DNA of 64,000 bases from Micromonospora sp. NBC_01796 (lineage in GTDB: Bacteria; Actinomycetota; Actinomycetes; Mycobacteriales; Micromonosporaceae): assembly GCF_035917455.1 (NCBI RefSeq), contig NZ_CP109078.1, positions 5,006,001 to 5,070,000 on the forward strand. The letters are read 5' to 3'. The notes beneath the pieces were generated by a model. It worked only from the letters and a program-made list of their open reading frames with translations, was not told where the DNA came from and ran no database searches. The first letter of the stretch is position 1, and every line of letters starts with the position of its first letter. This document shows, in pieces, positions 26,564 to 34,981 of the stretch. A program made the translations under genes and the position numbers.

Positions 26564-27919
26564 CTACGGGCGTTCTACGTGGGCACCGAGGGCGGAGAGC
26601 TTCGCCTCGAAGTCCTCGTACCCGCGGTTGATCAGGTCGACGCCGTACACCCGGGAGGTGCCCTCGGCGGCCAGTGCGGCGATCAGGTGGCTGAACCCGG
26701 CCCGCAGGTCCGGGATGACCAGGTCGGCCGCGTGCAGCTTGCTCGGGCCGGCGATGACCGCGGAGTGCTTGAAGTTGCGCCGGCCGAACCGGCACGGGGT
26801 GCCGCCCAGGCAGTCGCGGTAGACCTGGATGGTGGCGCCCATCTTGTTCAGCGCCTCGGTGTAGCCCAGGCGCTGCTCGTACACGGTCTCGTGCACGATC
26901 GACAGGCCCCGGGCCTGGGTCAGGGCGACCACCAGGGGCTGCTGCCAGTCGGTCATGAAGCCGGGGTGGACGTCGGTCTCCAGCGCCACCGCCTGCAACT
27001 CGCCGCCCGGGTGCCAGAACCGGATGCCGCCCTCCTGGCCCGGCGAGCCCAGCTTCGGCGGGCGGGCGTCGGTGACCTCGTACGCGCCGCCGACCGACCG
27101 GAACACGTTCAGGAACGTCATCATGTCGACCTGCTCGGCACCGAGCACCTCGACGTCGCCGCCGGTGGCCAGTGCCGCCGCCGCCCAGCTCGCCGCCTCG
27201 ATCCGGTCCGGGATCGGCCGGTGGGTGTAACCCTGGAGCCGGGGTACGCCCTGGATCTCGATCACCCGGTCGGTGTGCACCTTGATGATCGCGCCCATTT
27301 TCTGCAGGATCGCGATCAGGTCGACGATCTCCGGCTCCACCGCCGCGTTGCGCAGCTCGGTGACGCCCTCGGCCATCACGGCGGTCAGCAGCACCTGCTC
27401 GGTCGCACCCACACTCGGGTACGGCAGCTCGAACTTGGTGCCGTGCAGGCCGCTCGGCGCGGTGAGGTGCATGCCCTCCGGCGCCTTGTCGACGACCGCG
27501 CCGAACTGCCGCAGCGCCTGGATGTGGAAGTCGATCGGCCGGGGGCCGATGTGGCAGCCACCCAGGTCGGGGATGAACGCGTGCCCGAGCCGGTGCAGCA
27601 GGGGCCCGCAGAACAGGATCGGGATCCGGCTCGATCCGGCGTGCACGTTGATCTCGTCGGTGGTGGCGCTCTCCACGTTCGCCGGGTCGAAGATCAGCTC
27701 GCCGTCCTCGGCGCCGTCACTGACCCGGACTCCGTGCAGTTCAAGCAGACCTTTGACGATCTCGACGTCGCGGATACGCGGGACGTCGAACAGGCGGCTC
27801 GGGGTGTCGCCGAGCAGGGCGGCGACCATCGCCTTCGAAACAAGATTCTTGGCGCCGCGGACCCGGATCTTCCCCGACAACGGGGTACCTCCGTGCACGA
27901 CCAGTACGTCGTCGGTCAA
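26564..27919 (-). CDS. murA: UDP-N-acetylglucosamine 1-carboxyvinyltransferase
   Basis: The first committed step of peptidoglycan synthesis: transfer of enolpyruvate from PEP to UDP-GlcNAc. The protein is 451 aa from a TTG at 27919 placed 5 bp after GGAGG. The N-terminal GAKN (Lys24-Asn25) and the catalytic Cys122 loop GGCHIGPRPID are intact, so fosfomycin sensitivity at the enzyme level is expected. The frame stays open 52 codons upstream, but homologues start near VLVVHGG. It is monocistronic, closed by its own hairpin. Confidence 0.93.
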   Translation of the reverse strand: MTDDVLVVHGGTPLSGKIRVRGAKNLVSKAMVAALLGDTPSRLFDVPRIRDVEIVKGLLELHGVRVSDGAEDGELIFDPANVESATTDEINVHAGSSRIPILFCGPLLHRLGHAFIPDLGGCHIGPRPIDFHIQALRQFGAVVDKAPEGMHLTAPSGLHGTKFELPYPSVGATEQVLLTAVMAEGVTELRNAAVEPEIVDLIAILQKMGAIIKVHTDRVIEIQGVPRLQGYTHRPIPDRIEAASWAAAALATGGDVEVLGAEQVDMMTFLNVFRSVGGAYEVTDARPPKLGSPGQEGGIRFWHPGGELQAVALETDVHPGFMTDWQQPLVVALTQARGLSIVHETVYEQRLGYTEALNKMGATIQVYRDCLGGTPCRFGRRNFKHSAVIAGPSKLHAADLVIPDLRAGFSHLIAALAAEGTSRVYGVDLINRGYEDFEAKLSALGAHVERP

Positions 27920-28152
27920 CGCAACCTCCAGCGGAATAGATGCTGCCGGGTAAGGGGTGCGGGGCGGCTGAGCGTCACTCACGGCCGTAGCCCGTAGGGC
28001 GCAGCCGCGGGGATACGGCTGGCTCTGTGTCGCCTGGGCAGCATAGCGCTCCGTGACCGAAATGGCGTTGGTCACCCCGACCTAGATGGCACGAAATCGG
28101 GACGTCACTGCCTATCGGTACGGCGGCCATTACTGCAAGTAATTGGATCTGC

Positions 28153-29322
28153 TCACGGAAGGGCGAGCATCTGGTCCAGTGCCACCTTGGCGTGGTGCGC
28201 GGTGTCCGGATCCACCGTGATCTGGTTGACAACCCGGCCGGCGACCAGCTCCTCCAGCGCCCACACCAGGTGCGGCAGGTCGATCCGGTTCATCGTCGAG
28301 CAGTAGCAGACCGCCCGGTCGAGGAACATGATCTGCTTGTCCGGGTGGGCGTTGGCGAGCCGGCGTACCAGGTTCAGTTCGGTGCCGACCGCCCAGGCCG
28401 AGCCGGCCGGCGCGGCCTCGATGGTCTTGATGATGTACTCGGTGGAACCGACGTAGTCGGCCGCCGTCACCACGTCGTAACGGCATTCCGGGTGCACCAG
28501 CACGTTTACCCCGGGGACCCGGGTCCGAACCTCGTTCACACTCTCCAGAGTGAACCGGCCGTGCACCGAGCAGTGCCCGCGCCAGAGGATCATCTTGGCC
28601 TCGCGCAACTGCTCCGCGGTGAGCCCACCGCCCGGCTTGTGCGGGTCGTAGAGCACGCAGTCGGCCGGGTCCAGACCCATCTCCAGCACCGCGGTGTTGC
28701 GACCCAGGTGCTGGTCGGGCAGGAACAGCACCCGTTCCCCGCGCTCGAACGCCCACCGCAGCGCCCGTTCGGCGTTCGACGAGGTGCAGACCACACCGCC
28801 GTTGCGGCCGACGAAGCCCTTGATGTCCGCGGACGAGTTCATGTACGTCACCGGCACCGTCGAACCCGCGACGCCCAGCTCCTCCAGCACCTCCCACGCC
28901 GTCTCGACCTGGGGCAGCGCGGCCATGTCCGCCATCGAACAGCCGGCGGCCAGGTCGGGCAGGATCACCTGCTGCCTGTCGGTGGTGAGGATGTCGGCGC
29001 TCTCGGCCATGAAGTGCACACCGCAGAAGAGGATGTACTCCGCGTCCGGCCGGGCCGCGGCCTCGCGGGCGAGCTTGAACGAGTCGCCGGTCACATCGGC
29101 GAACTGGATCACCTCGTCGCGCTGGTAGTGGTGGCCGAGCACGAACACCCGCTGGCCGAGTTTGGCCTTCGCCGCGGTCGCGCGGGCGACCAGGTTCGGG
29201 TCACTCGCCGGGGGAAGCTCCCCCGGACAGTCCACGCCACGCTCGCTGTCCGGGTCGGTTCCGCGACCCAGCAGGAGCAGGGCGGTAGCGGTGTTGGACG
29301 GCTCTACCCAGGTCGAAGTCAC
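28153..29322 (-). CDS. nadA: Quinolinate synthase A
   Basis: A 389-aa 4Fe-4S enzyme that condenses iminoaspartate with dihydroxyacetone phosphate to quinolinate for NAD synthesis. Substrate residues lie in GHHYQRDEV and MNSSADIKGF. Candidate cluster cysteines lie in LFCGVHFM, GGVVCTSSNA and AVCYCSTMNR. GTG 29322 (VTSTWVEPSN) fits remembered homologues; ATG 29331 three codons earlier is an equal alternative, and both have a Shine-Dalgarno sequence placed too close. nadB and nadC are not beside it. Its Fe-S demand fits the erpA gene in the same region. Confidence 0.94.
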   Translation of the reverse strand: MTSTWVEPSNTATALLLLGRGTDPDSERGVDCPGELPPASDPNLVARATAAKAKLGQRVFVLGHHYQRDEVIQFADVTGDSFKLAREAAARPDAEYILFCGVHFMAESADILTTDRQQVILPDLAAGCSMADMAALPQVETAWEVLEELGVAGSTVPVTYMNSSADIKGFVGRNGGVVCTSSNAERALRWAFERGERVLFLPDQHLGRNTAVLEMGLDPADCVLYDPHKPGGGLTAEQLREAKMILWRGHCSVHGRFTLESVNEVRTRVPGVNVLVHPECRYDVVTAADYVGSTEYIIKTIEAAPAGSAWAVGTELNLVRRLANAHPDKQIMFLDRAVCYCSTMNRIDLPHLVWALEELVAGRVVNQITVDPDTAHHAKVALDQMLALP

Positions 29323-29389
29323 GCCCTCCATGCTCCCACAGCGCGGGGCGCCCGCAGCGCCTGCCGATGTGGGCTGCCACACTGCCGTG

Positions 29390-30544
29390 ATGCGGGTTCT
29401 GATCTGTCCAGACAAATTCGCCGGCACCCTCTCCGCCCCCGAGGTGGCCGCCGCGGTGATCGCCGGCTGGCACGACACCGCCCCCGGGGACCAGGCCATC
29501 GCCCGACCGCTGGCCGACGGCGGTCCGGGCTTCGTCGAGGTGCTCGCCAACGCGGTCGCCGGCCGCCGGCTGGCGGTGCCGACCGTCGATCCGCTCGGTC
29601 GCCCGGCGCAGGGCGAGATCCTCGTCACCGACCCGGACGCCGCCGGTGGCGTACCCACCGCGTACGTCGAGAGCGCGCAGGCCTGCGGCCTGCACCTGCT
29701 CACCGAGGACGAACGCGACCCGAAGACCACCACCTCGTACGGGCTCGGGCTGCTGATCGCCGCCGCGGTCGAGTCCGGGGCCCGTCGGGTGGTGATCGGG
29801 CTCGGTGGCTCGGCCACCAACGACGCCGGTGCGGGCCTGCTCGCCGCCCTCGGCGCCGCCCCGATCGACGAGCTCGGCCACGCCCTCCCGTACGGGGGTG
29901 CCGCGCTGGGCACCGCCTCGGCGCTGGCCGGCGCACCCCGCCTGCGGGAGGTGGAACTGGTCGCGGCGACGGACGTGGACAACCCGCTGACCGGCCTGCA
30001 CGGCGCCTCGAACGTGTACGGACCACAGAAGGGCGCCTCCCGCGAGGACGTGTTCCTGCTCGACTCCGCCCTGGAGGTGTTCGCCGGAGTGCTGGAGCGG
30101 GAGTTGCCGACCTGCCCGCCGGACCTGGCCACCCTGCCCGGTGCCGGTGCGGCCGGTGGGCTCGGGGCGGCGATCCTCGCCCTGGGCGGTCGGTGCGAGT
30201 CGGGGATCGCCCTGGTCACCGACATGATCGGGTTGGCCGCCGCGCTGGACGAGGCGGATCTGGTGATCACCGGCGAGGGGTCGTTCGACCACCAGTCCCT
30301 GCGCGGGAAGGTGGTCGCCGGCATCGCCGGAGCGGCCCGGGACCGGGGACTGCCCTGCGTCGTGCTCGCCGGCCGGGTCAGCACCGGGCGCCGGGAGGCG
30401 GCGGCGGCCGGGGTGACCGAGGCGTACAGCCTGGTGGACCACTTCGGTGGCGAGGAACACGGTGGGGTCGAACAGGCGATGACCCGCCCGGCCGAGGGGC
30501 TGCGCGCGGTCAGCGCCCGCCTCGCCGGCCAGTGGAGCCGCTGA
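29390..30544 (+). CDS. Glycerate kinase (GckA/GlxK family)
   Basis: A 384-aa kinase phosphorylating D-glycerate. Family features: the N-terminal PDKFAGTLSAPEVA, the ADGGPGF loop, GLGGSATNDAGAG (nucleotide/substrate loop), TDVDNPLTG and GPQKGAS, and VITGEGSFDHQSLRGKVV in the C-terminal half. ATG 29390 is chosen; the upstream open frame is the antisense of nadA. It is divergent from nadA and closed by a strong hairpin. Confidence 0.92.
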   Translation: MRVLICPDKFAGTLSAPEVAAAVIAGWHDTAPGDQAIARPLADGGPGFVEVLANAVAGRRLAVPTVDPLGRPAQGEILVTDPDAAGGVPTAYVESAQACGLHLLTEDERDPKTTTSYGLGLLIAAAVESGARRVVIGLGGSATNDAGAGLLAALGAAPIDELGHALPYGGAALGTASALAGAPRLREVELVAATDVDNPLTGLHGASNVYGPQKGASREDVFLLDSALEVFAGVLERELPTCPPDLATLPGAGAAGGLGAAILALGGRCESGIALVTDMIGLAAALDEADLVITGEGSFDHQSLRGKVVAGIAGAARDRGLPCVVLAGRVSTGRREAAAAGVTEAYSLVDHFGGEEHGGVEQAMTRPAEGLRAVSARLAGQWSR

Positions 30545-30559
30545 CCGCCCGGTCCGTCC

Positions 30560-30581
30560 CGTAGTGAGTCTCGTAGTAAGT
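30560..30581. repeat. Short direct repeat after the glycerate kinase gene
   Basis: CGTAGTGAGT (30560-30569) and CGTAGTAAGT (30572-30581), with a 12-bp period and one mismatch, lie between the kinase stop and the terminator. Confidence 0.45.
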
Positions 30582-30582
30582 A

Positions 30583-30616
30583 AGGAAGGGCCCCTCGTCG
30601 TCGAGGGGCCCTTCCT
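30583..30616. terminator. Bidirectional terminator
   Basis: A perfect 15-bp stem (30583-30597 with 30602-30616) with a 4-nt loop lies between the convergent glycerate kinase and MFS transporter genes. Confidence 0.9.
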
Positions 30617-30628
30617 CTCCACCGAACC

Positions 30629-32176
30629 TCAGCCGGCGCGGCCGATGCGTTCCAGTTCCGTACGGCTGTAGTCGGCCGGAACGTGGTCCATCCCGCTGCG
30701 GTCGACCGGGGTGCCCCGGTGCCGACCCCGCCGGTCGAGTACGCCGATCGCCGCGATCAGCAGCCCGAACACGGCGATCCCGCTGACCAGCCCGATCGCC
30801 GGGTAGAACGAGTCCGGTACGTGCCCCGGTGCCGGTGCGTCGCTGGCCAGGATCGCGGTGACCCCGGCCAGGGCGATCGCGCCGCCGATCTGGAACGAGG
30901 TCTGTACCAGCCCGGAGGCGAGACCCTGTTCCTCGTCGGCCACCCCGGAGGTGCCCTGGATGTTCAGGGTCGGGAAGGCCAGCGCGAACCCGGCGCCGAG
31001 CAGCAGCATCGTGGGCAGGATCACGCCGACGTAGTTGGCCTGCCCGTCGATCCGCAGGAACAGCAGGTACGCGGCCAGGAAGGCGACAAAACCGCCGGCC
31101 ACCACCGGGGCGGTGCCGAACCGGTTGACCAGTCCACCGACCCGGGGCCCACCGAAGGCGACGATCAACCCGGCCGGCAGGAACGCCAGCGCCATCGACA
31201 GCGGCGACCAGCCGAGCACCACCTGGACGTAGAGCGTGCCGATGAACTGGAACCCGATGTAGGAACCGGTCACCGCGAGCGCGCCCAGGTTGGCCCGTAC
31301 CAGGGTCCGGTTGCGCAGGATGCCGAGGCGTACCAGCGGGTGGGCGACCCGGCGCTCGATCGACACGAACGCCACGACCAGCGCCGCCACCAGGGCGAAG
31401 GACCCGAGCGTACGGGCCGACAGCCAGCCGGCATTCGGCGCTTCGACCACGGCGTACACCAGGAGCAGTAGCGCCGCGGTGGAGGTGGCCGCGCCGCCGA
31501 GGTCGTAGCCGGCACCGGCCGGGCGCTCGGTGCGGTGACGCGGGATGAGCTTGATCCCGGCGATCAGGATGACCAGCGCGATCGGTGCCGGGAGCAGGAA
31601 GGTCATCCGCCACCCGGCCTCGGTCAGCAGCCCGCCGAGGATGAGGCCCATGGAGAAGCCGCTGGCCCCGCAGGCGGTGTAGAAGCTGAGCGCCCGGTTG
31701 CGGGCCGGGCCCTCGTGGAACGTGGTGGTGATGATCGACAGGCCGGCCGGGGCGGTGAAGGCGGCGGCGACGCCCTTGACGAACCGGGTGCCGATCAGCA
31801 GGTTCGGGTCGTCGACCAGGCCGCCGAGCAGGGATGCGAGGGCGAAGACGCCGATCGCCCAGAGGAAGACCCGGCGCCGGCCGAGCAGGTCCGCGGCCCG
31901 CCCGCCGAGCAGCAGCAGGCCGCCGTAGCCGAGCACGTAGCCGCTGACGATCCACTGCAGGGCCGAGTTGGAGAGCCCGAGGTCGGCCTGGATCGAGGGC
32001 AGTGCCACGCCGACCATCGAGACGTCGAGTCCGTCGAGGAAGAGCGCGCCACAGAGTACGAGCAGGGTGCCGTACAGGCGGGCGGTCATGTGCGGCCCGC
32101 CGGTGGGGTTGTCAGGGGCGGATGCCCTTGATGGTGGCTCGCTGTCGGATTCGGTCGGAGTTGTGGGAAGTGCCAT
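30629..32176 (-). CDS. MFS drug-type efflux transporter (DHA2-like, 14 TM)
   Basis: A 515-aa polytopic proton-driven exporter. LFLDGLDVSMVGVALPSIQADLG is the motif seen at the start of DHA2 transporters, followed by GYGGLLLLGGRAADLLGRRRVFL (motif A) and about 14 membrane segments. ATG 32176 is taken; ATG 32089 (MTARLYG) is the alternative and would remove an about 29-residue hydrophilic leader. It is divergent from a MarR gene across 88 bp containing a strong dyad, so it is probably MarR-repressed and induced by its substrate, which cannot be inferred. Confidence 0.9.
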   Translation of the reverse strand: MALPTTPTESDSEPPSRASAPDNPTGGPHMTARLYGTLLVLCGALFLDGLDVSMVGVALPSIQADLGLSNSALQWIVSGYVLGYGGLLLLGGRAADLLGRRRVFLWAIGVFALASLLGGLVDDPNLLIGTRFVKGVAAAFTAPAGLSIITTTFHEGPARNRALSFYTACGASGFSMGLILGGLLTEAGWRMTFLLPAPIALVILIAGIKLIPRHRTERPAGAGYDLGGAATSTAALLLLVYAVVEAPNAGWLSARTLGSFALVAALVVAFVSIERRVAHPLVRLGILRNRTLVRANLGALAVTGSYIGFQFIGTLYVQVVLGWSPLSMALAFLPAGLIVAFGGPRVGGLVNRFGTAPVVAGGFVAFLAAYLLFLRIDGQANYVGVILPTMLLLGAGFALAFPTLNIQGTSGVADEEQGLASGLVQTSFQIGGAIALAGVTAILASDAPAPGHVPDSFYPAIGLVSGIAVFGLLIAAIGVLDRRGRHRGTPVDRSGMDHVPADYSRTELERIGRAG

Positions 32177-32190
32177 GACCAGCAACTTAC

Positions 32191-32217
32191 TTGCGTCTGC
32201 ATCTAATGCACAAGCAA
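32191..32217. promoter_or_regulatory. MarR-type operator in the MFS/MarR divergent spacer
   Basis: A 27-bp dyad TTGC-N3-TGCAT-N3-ATGCA-N3-GCAA is perfectly symmetric at all 18 paired positions. It begins 15 bp upstream of the MFS ATG. The left TTGC also pairs with GCAA at 32182-32185, giving a second, offset half-site. Confidence 0.7.
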
Positions 32218-32264
32218 TAAGTGTATGAACACATTTTGCTTGAGCATCTGGTAGGATCGCGGAC

Positions 32265-32660
32265 GTGTCCGAAGACGACCGGCTAGTAACCGAATGGCGC
32301 CAGCTCGCCAGCAGGTACGCGGCGGCTTCGTGCGCGCTCGAACGCGAGCTGCACGATCGACACGGCCTCGGCATGAGCGAGTTCGAGGTGATCGACCGGC
32401 TCGCCACCGCCGAGGCGGCCAAACTGCGCATGCAGGAGCTGGCCGAACTGGTACACCTGAGTCAGAGCGCGTTGAGCCGGGCGGTCGCCCGGCTGGAGCG
32501 CGACGGGCTGGTCTGCCGGGCGCTCTGCGAGCAGGACCGGCGCGGAGTCTTCGTCACGCTCACCGACACCGGTCGGCAGCGTCAGGAAGAGGCCCGGCCC
32601 ACGCAGCGGGCGGTGCTGGAAGCGAGCCTCGGCGCGGCGGCAGTGCCGTCAGCCGGGTGA
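32265..32660 (+). CDS. MarR family transcriptional regulator
   Basis: A 131-aa winged helix-turn-helix protein. The recognition region MQELAELVHLSQSALSRAVARLERDGLVCR and the wing DRRGVFVTLTDTGRQ are clear. GTG 32265 is the start. The C-terminal dimerisation helix is somewhat short and ends in an Ala/Pro tail. It is divergent from the MFS gene and probably represses both through the dyad at 32191. Confidence 0.92.
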   Translation: MSEDDRLVTEWRQLASRYAAASCALERELHDRHGLGMSEFEVIDRLATAEAAKLRMQELAELVHLSQSALSRAVARLERDGLVCRALCEQDRRGVFVTLTDTGRQRQEEARPTQRAVLEASLGAAAVPSAG

Positions 32661-32771
32661 CCCGCACCTCATCGACCTACAATTAGATCTGAACCACATT
32701 GGGAATGGCCGGTCAGAGGGCTAGCGTTGGCCAGTACGGACCCAAGACACCGTCGCAGGGGAGACTTTCAC

Positions 32772-33149
32772 GTGACCACGCCAGTGCAGACCGAGTCGAC
32801 TGAGTCGACCGAGGCAAAGGCCCCAAGCAGCATCGCCCTCACCGACATCGCGGCGCAGAAGGTCAAGGCCCTGATCGAGCAGGAAGGCCGCGACGACCTG
32901 CGGCTGCGGGTCGCCGTCCAGCCGGGTGGCTGCTCCGGCCTGCGTTACCAGCTCTTCTTCGACGAGCGCTCGCTCGACGGCGACGTCGTCAACGACTTCG
33001 GCGGTGTCGAGGTGGTTGTCGACCGGATGAGCGTTCCGTACCTCACCGGCGCGACGATCGACTTCGCCGACCGGATCGACGCCCAGGGCTTCACCATCGA
33101 CAACCCGAACGCGCAGAACTCCTGCGCCTGCGGCGACTCGTTCCACTAG
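32772..33149 (+). CDS. erpA: Iron-sulfur cluster insertion protein (A-type carrier)
   Basis: A 125-aa A-type carrier that hands Fe-S clusters to apoproteins. The three ligand cysteines are Cys54 (GGCSG) and Cys118/Cys120 (NSCACG), all intact. GTG 32772 follows GGGGAGA; the in-frame ATG at 32727 would add 15 unconserved residues. Potential clients nearby include NadA and the Rieske protein QcrA. A very long hairpin follows the gene. Confidence 0.93.
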   Translation: MTTPVQTESTESTEAKAPSSIALTDIAAQKVKALIEQEGRDDLRLRVAVQPGGCSGLRYQLFFDERSLDGDVVNDFGGVEVVVDRMSVPYLTGATIDFADRIDAQGFTIDNPNAQNSCACGDSFH

Positions 33150-33199
33150 AGCCGACCGCTCGGCGGCGCGCCTCACCCGGCGCGTCCCACGAACCACCG

Positions 33200-33288
33200 G
33201 CGGGGCCTTCCGTGCCGCCTGCGCTGTCCAGCCCGACGTACGTCACACGTCGGGGCGGACAGTGCAGGTGGCGGGAGGCCCCGCTTTT
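33200..33288 (+). terminator. Very long hairpin after erpA ending in TTTT
   Basis: A stem of about 38 bp (33200-33239 with 33247-33284) with a 7-nt loop is followed by TTTT (33285-33288). Arm differences are one T-G and two G-T positions, a 2-nt bulge and one unpaired site, so pairing is kept in plus-strand RNA. It is far longer than a normal terminator. It should stop erpA transcription and may also act as a structured RNA. Confidence 0.8.
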
Positions 33289-33427
33289 GTCGTACCCGAA
33301 GGATTTTTCTCCTCCCGTGCCGACTCGTGACCCGGCGGTGGCCGCTAACCGACGGACCGGCGACGATCCGGTGGCCGGGCCGGTAGGCTGACTCGGCTGT
33401 ACAACCGACACCGACCCGAGGGCCGAC

Positions 33428-34405
33428 ATGAAGATCGCCGTTACTGGCTCGATCGCCACCGATCACCTGATGCACTTCCCGGGCAGGTTCGCCGACCAGC
33501 TCCTCGCCGACCAGCTCGACAAGGTGTCACTCTCCTTCCTCGTCGACGACCTCGTGCTGCGCAGGGGTGGGGTGGCGGCCAACATCGCCTTCGGCATGGC
33601 CCAGCTCGGACTCCGGCCGATCCTGCTCGGCGCGGTCGGTGCCGACTTCGCCGACTACCGGTCCTGGTTGGAGCGGCACGGCGTCGACTGCGACTCGGTC
33701 CACGTCAGCGAGGTCGCGCACACCGCGCGCTTCGTCTGCACCACCGACCTCGACATGTGCCAGATCGCCTCCTTCTACGCCGGGGCGATGAGCGAGGCCC
33801 GCAACATCGAGCTGGCCCCGGTCGCCGACCGGGTCGGCGGCCTCGACCTCGTCCTGGTCAGCGCGAACGACCCGGCCGCGATGCTCCGCCACTCCGCCGA
33901 GTGCCGGGAACGCGGCTACGCCTTCGCCGCCGACCCGTCCCAGCAACTCGCCCGGATGGACGGCAGCGACGTGGTCGGCCTGATCGACGGCGCCGAATAC
34001 CTCATGACCAACGAGTACGAGAAGTCCCTGCTGCAGAGCAAGGCCGGGCTGACCGACGCCCAGCTCCTGGAGCGGGTCAAGGTACGGGTCACCACCCTGG
34101 GCAAGGACGGGGTCGAGATCGCCGGCCGCGACTTCGCGACGTTCCGGGTACCGATCGCCCGCGAGATCGAGGCGACCGACCCGACCGGTGTCGGCGACGG
34201 CTTCCGGGCCGGCTTCCTCGCCGCCCTCTCCTGGGGACTGGGTCTGGAACGGGCCGCCCAGGTCGGCTCGCTGATCGCCACCCACGTGCTGGAAACCGTC
34301 GGCCCGCAGGAGTACGAGGTCCGCAGCGACCTGTTCATCAAGCGGATGGCCGAGTCGTACGGGGGCGAGGCGGCCGAGGACATCCGGCCGTACCTGAACG
34401 CCTGA
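33428..34405 (+). CDS. PfkB family carbohydrate (or nucleoside) kinase
   Basis: A 325-aa ribokinase-fold kinase. It begins KIAVTGSIATDHLMHFPG, has the RRGGVAANIAFGMAQLG substrate loop and the PfkB signature 2 DPTGVGDGFRAGF with the catalytic Asp. The overall pattern is near adenosine-kinase-like members of the family found beside cytochrome oxidase genes in actinomycetes. The substrate is not certain. The start of the next gene lies 4 bp after its stop. Confidence 0.88.
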   Translation: MKIAVTGSIATDHLMHFPGRFADQLLADQLDKVSLSFLVDDLVLRRGGVAANIAFGMAQLGLRPILLGAVGADFADYRSWLERHGVDCDSVHVSEVAHTARFVCTTDLDMCQIASFYAGAMSEARNIELAPVADRVGGLDLVLVSANDPAAMLRHSAECRERGYAFAADPSQQLARMDGSDVVGLIDGAEYLMTNEYEKSLLQSKAGLTDAQLLERVKVRVTTLGKDGVEIAGRDFATFRVPIAREIEATDPTGVGDGFRAGFLAALSWGLGLERAAQVGSLIATHVLETVGPQEYEVRSDLFIKRMAESYGGEAAEDIRPYLNA

Positions 34406-34409
34406 GCGG

Positions 34410-34925
34410 ATGCCCGTACCCGTGAACGGCCACCTGGTCGCGTTCGCCGGGCTGCCCGGGGTGGGCAAGAGCACCCTGGCGGCCCGGCTCGGGGCGGCAC
34501 TGAATGCCCCGGTCCTGCCCGTCGACCCGATCGAGCGGGTGCTCGCCGAGCACGGCATCCCCGCCGGCCACCTCTCCTACCTCAGCGTCGCCGCCCTGGC
34601 CGAGGTCCAACTCGGCCTCGGGCTGCCGGTGATCGTCGACGCGGTCAACCCGGTGGCCTCGGCCCGTGGCCTCTGGCACGACCTGGCCGAGCGGGCCGGG
34701 GTCCCGCTGCGGGTGATCGAGGTCTGTTGCGCCGACGAGGCCGAACACCGCCGCCGGGTCGAAGAGCGCCCCGCCGCCCCCCTAGTCCCCACCTGGGAGC
34801 AGACCCTGCTCCGCCGCGCCGAGTACGAGCCCTACATAGGCCCCCGCCTGATAGTCGACACCTCCATCCCCGGCGACCCCCTCCCCGCCATCCTCACCTA
34901 CCTCCAGCCCGCCTCCCTTCGTTGA
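34410..34925 (+). CDS. AAA-type small kinase / P-loop ATPase
   Basis: A 171-aa P-loop protein with Walker A GLPGVGKST (residues 14-22), a DAVNP segment in place of Walker B, and Arg-rich lid residues (EHRRRVEERP). It resembles the zeta-toxin/gluconate kinase-like AAA_33 group that phosphorylates small molecules. The substrate is unknown. The stop codon TGA (34923-34925) is formed by the first bases of a palindromic repeat, so the present C-terminus may have been set by that insertion. It lies 4 bp after the PfkB gene. Confidence 0.82.
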   Translation: MPVPVNGHLVAFAGLPGVGKSTLAARLGAALNAPVLPVDPIERVLAEHGIPAGHLSYLSVAALAEVQLGLGLPVIVDAVNPVASARGLWHDLAERAGVPLRVIEVCCADEAEHRRRVEERPAAPLVPTWEQTLLRRAEYEPYIGPRLIVDTSIPGDPLPAILTYLQPASLR

Positions 34926-34981
34926 TCATGAAGTTAGCGACGGATTTTTCGCGCTCAGACGTCGCTAACTTCATGATCAAC
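34921..34981. repeat. Palindromic element, copy 1 (GTTGATCATGAAGTTAGCGA family)
   Basis: Perfect 22-bp arms (34921-34942 and 34960-34981) surround a 17-nt loop. The left arm contains the stop of the plus-strand AAA gene. The right arm and loop encode the last eight residues (VDHEVSDV) and stop of the minus-strand SnoaL gene. The same arms recur at 48012-48076. Confidence 0.95.

Noticed and set aside
28129-28143. Small AT-rich inverted repeat ATTACT-GCA-AGTAAT just beyond the nadA stop
   Set aside because: Stem of 6 bp with no U run; could be a weak terminator or chance, so it is not listed as a feature.
28192-30564. 790-codon plus-strand frame across nadA and glycerate kinase
   Set aside because: Antisense of nadA, then a wrong frame of the kinase gene; composition is Arg/Gly-biased with no motif.
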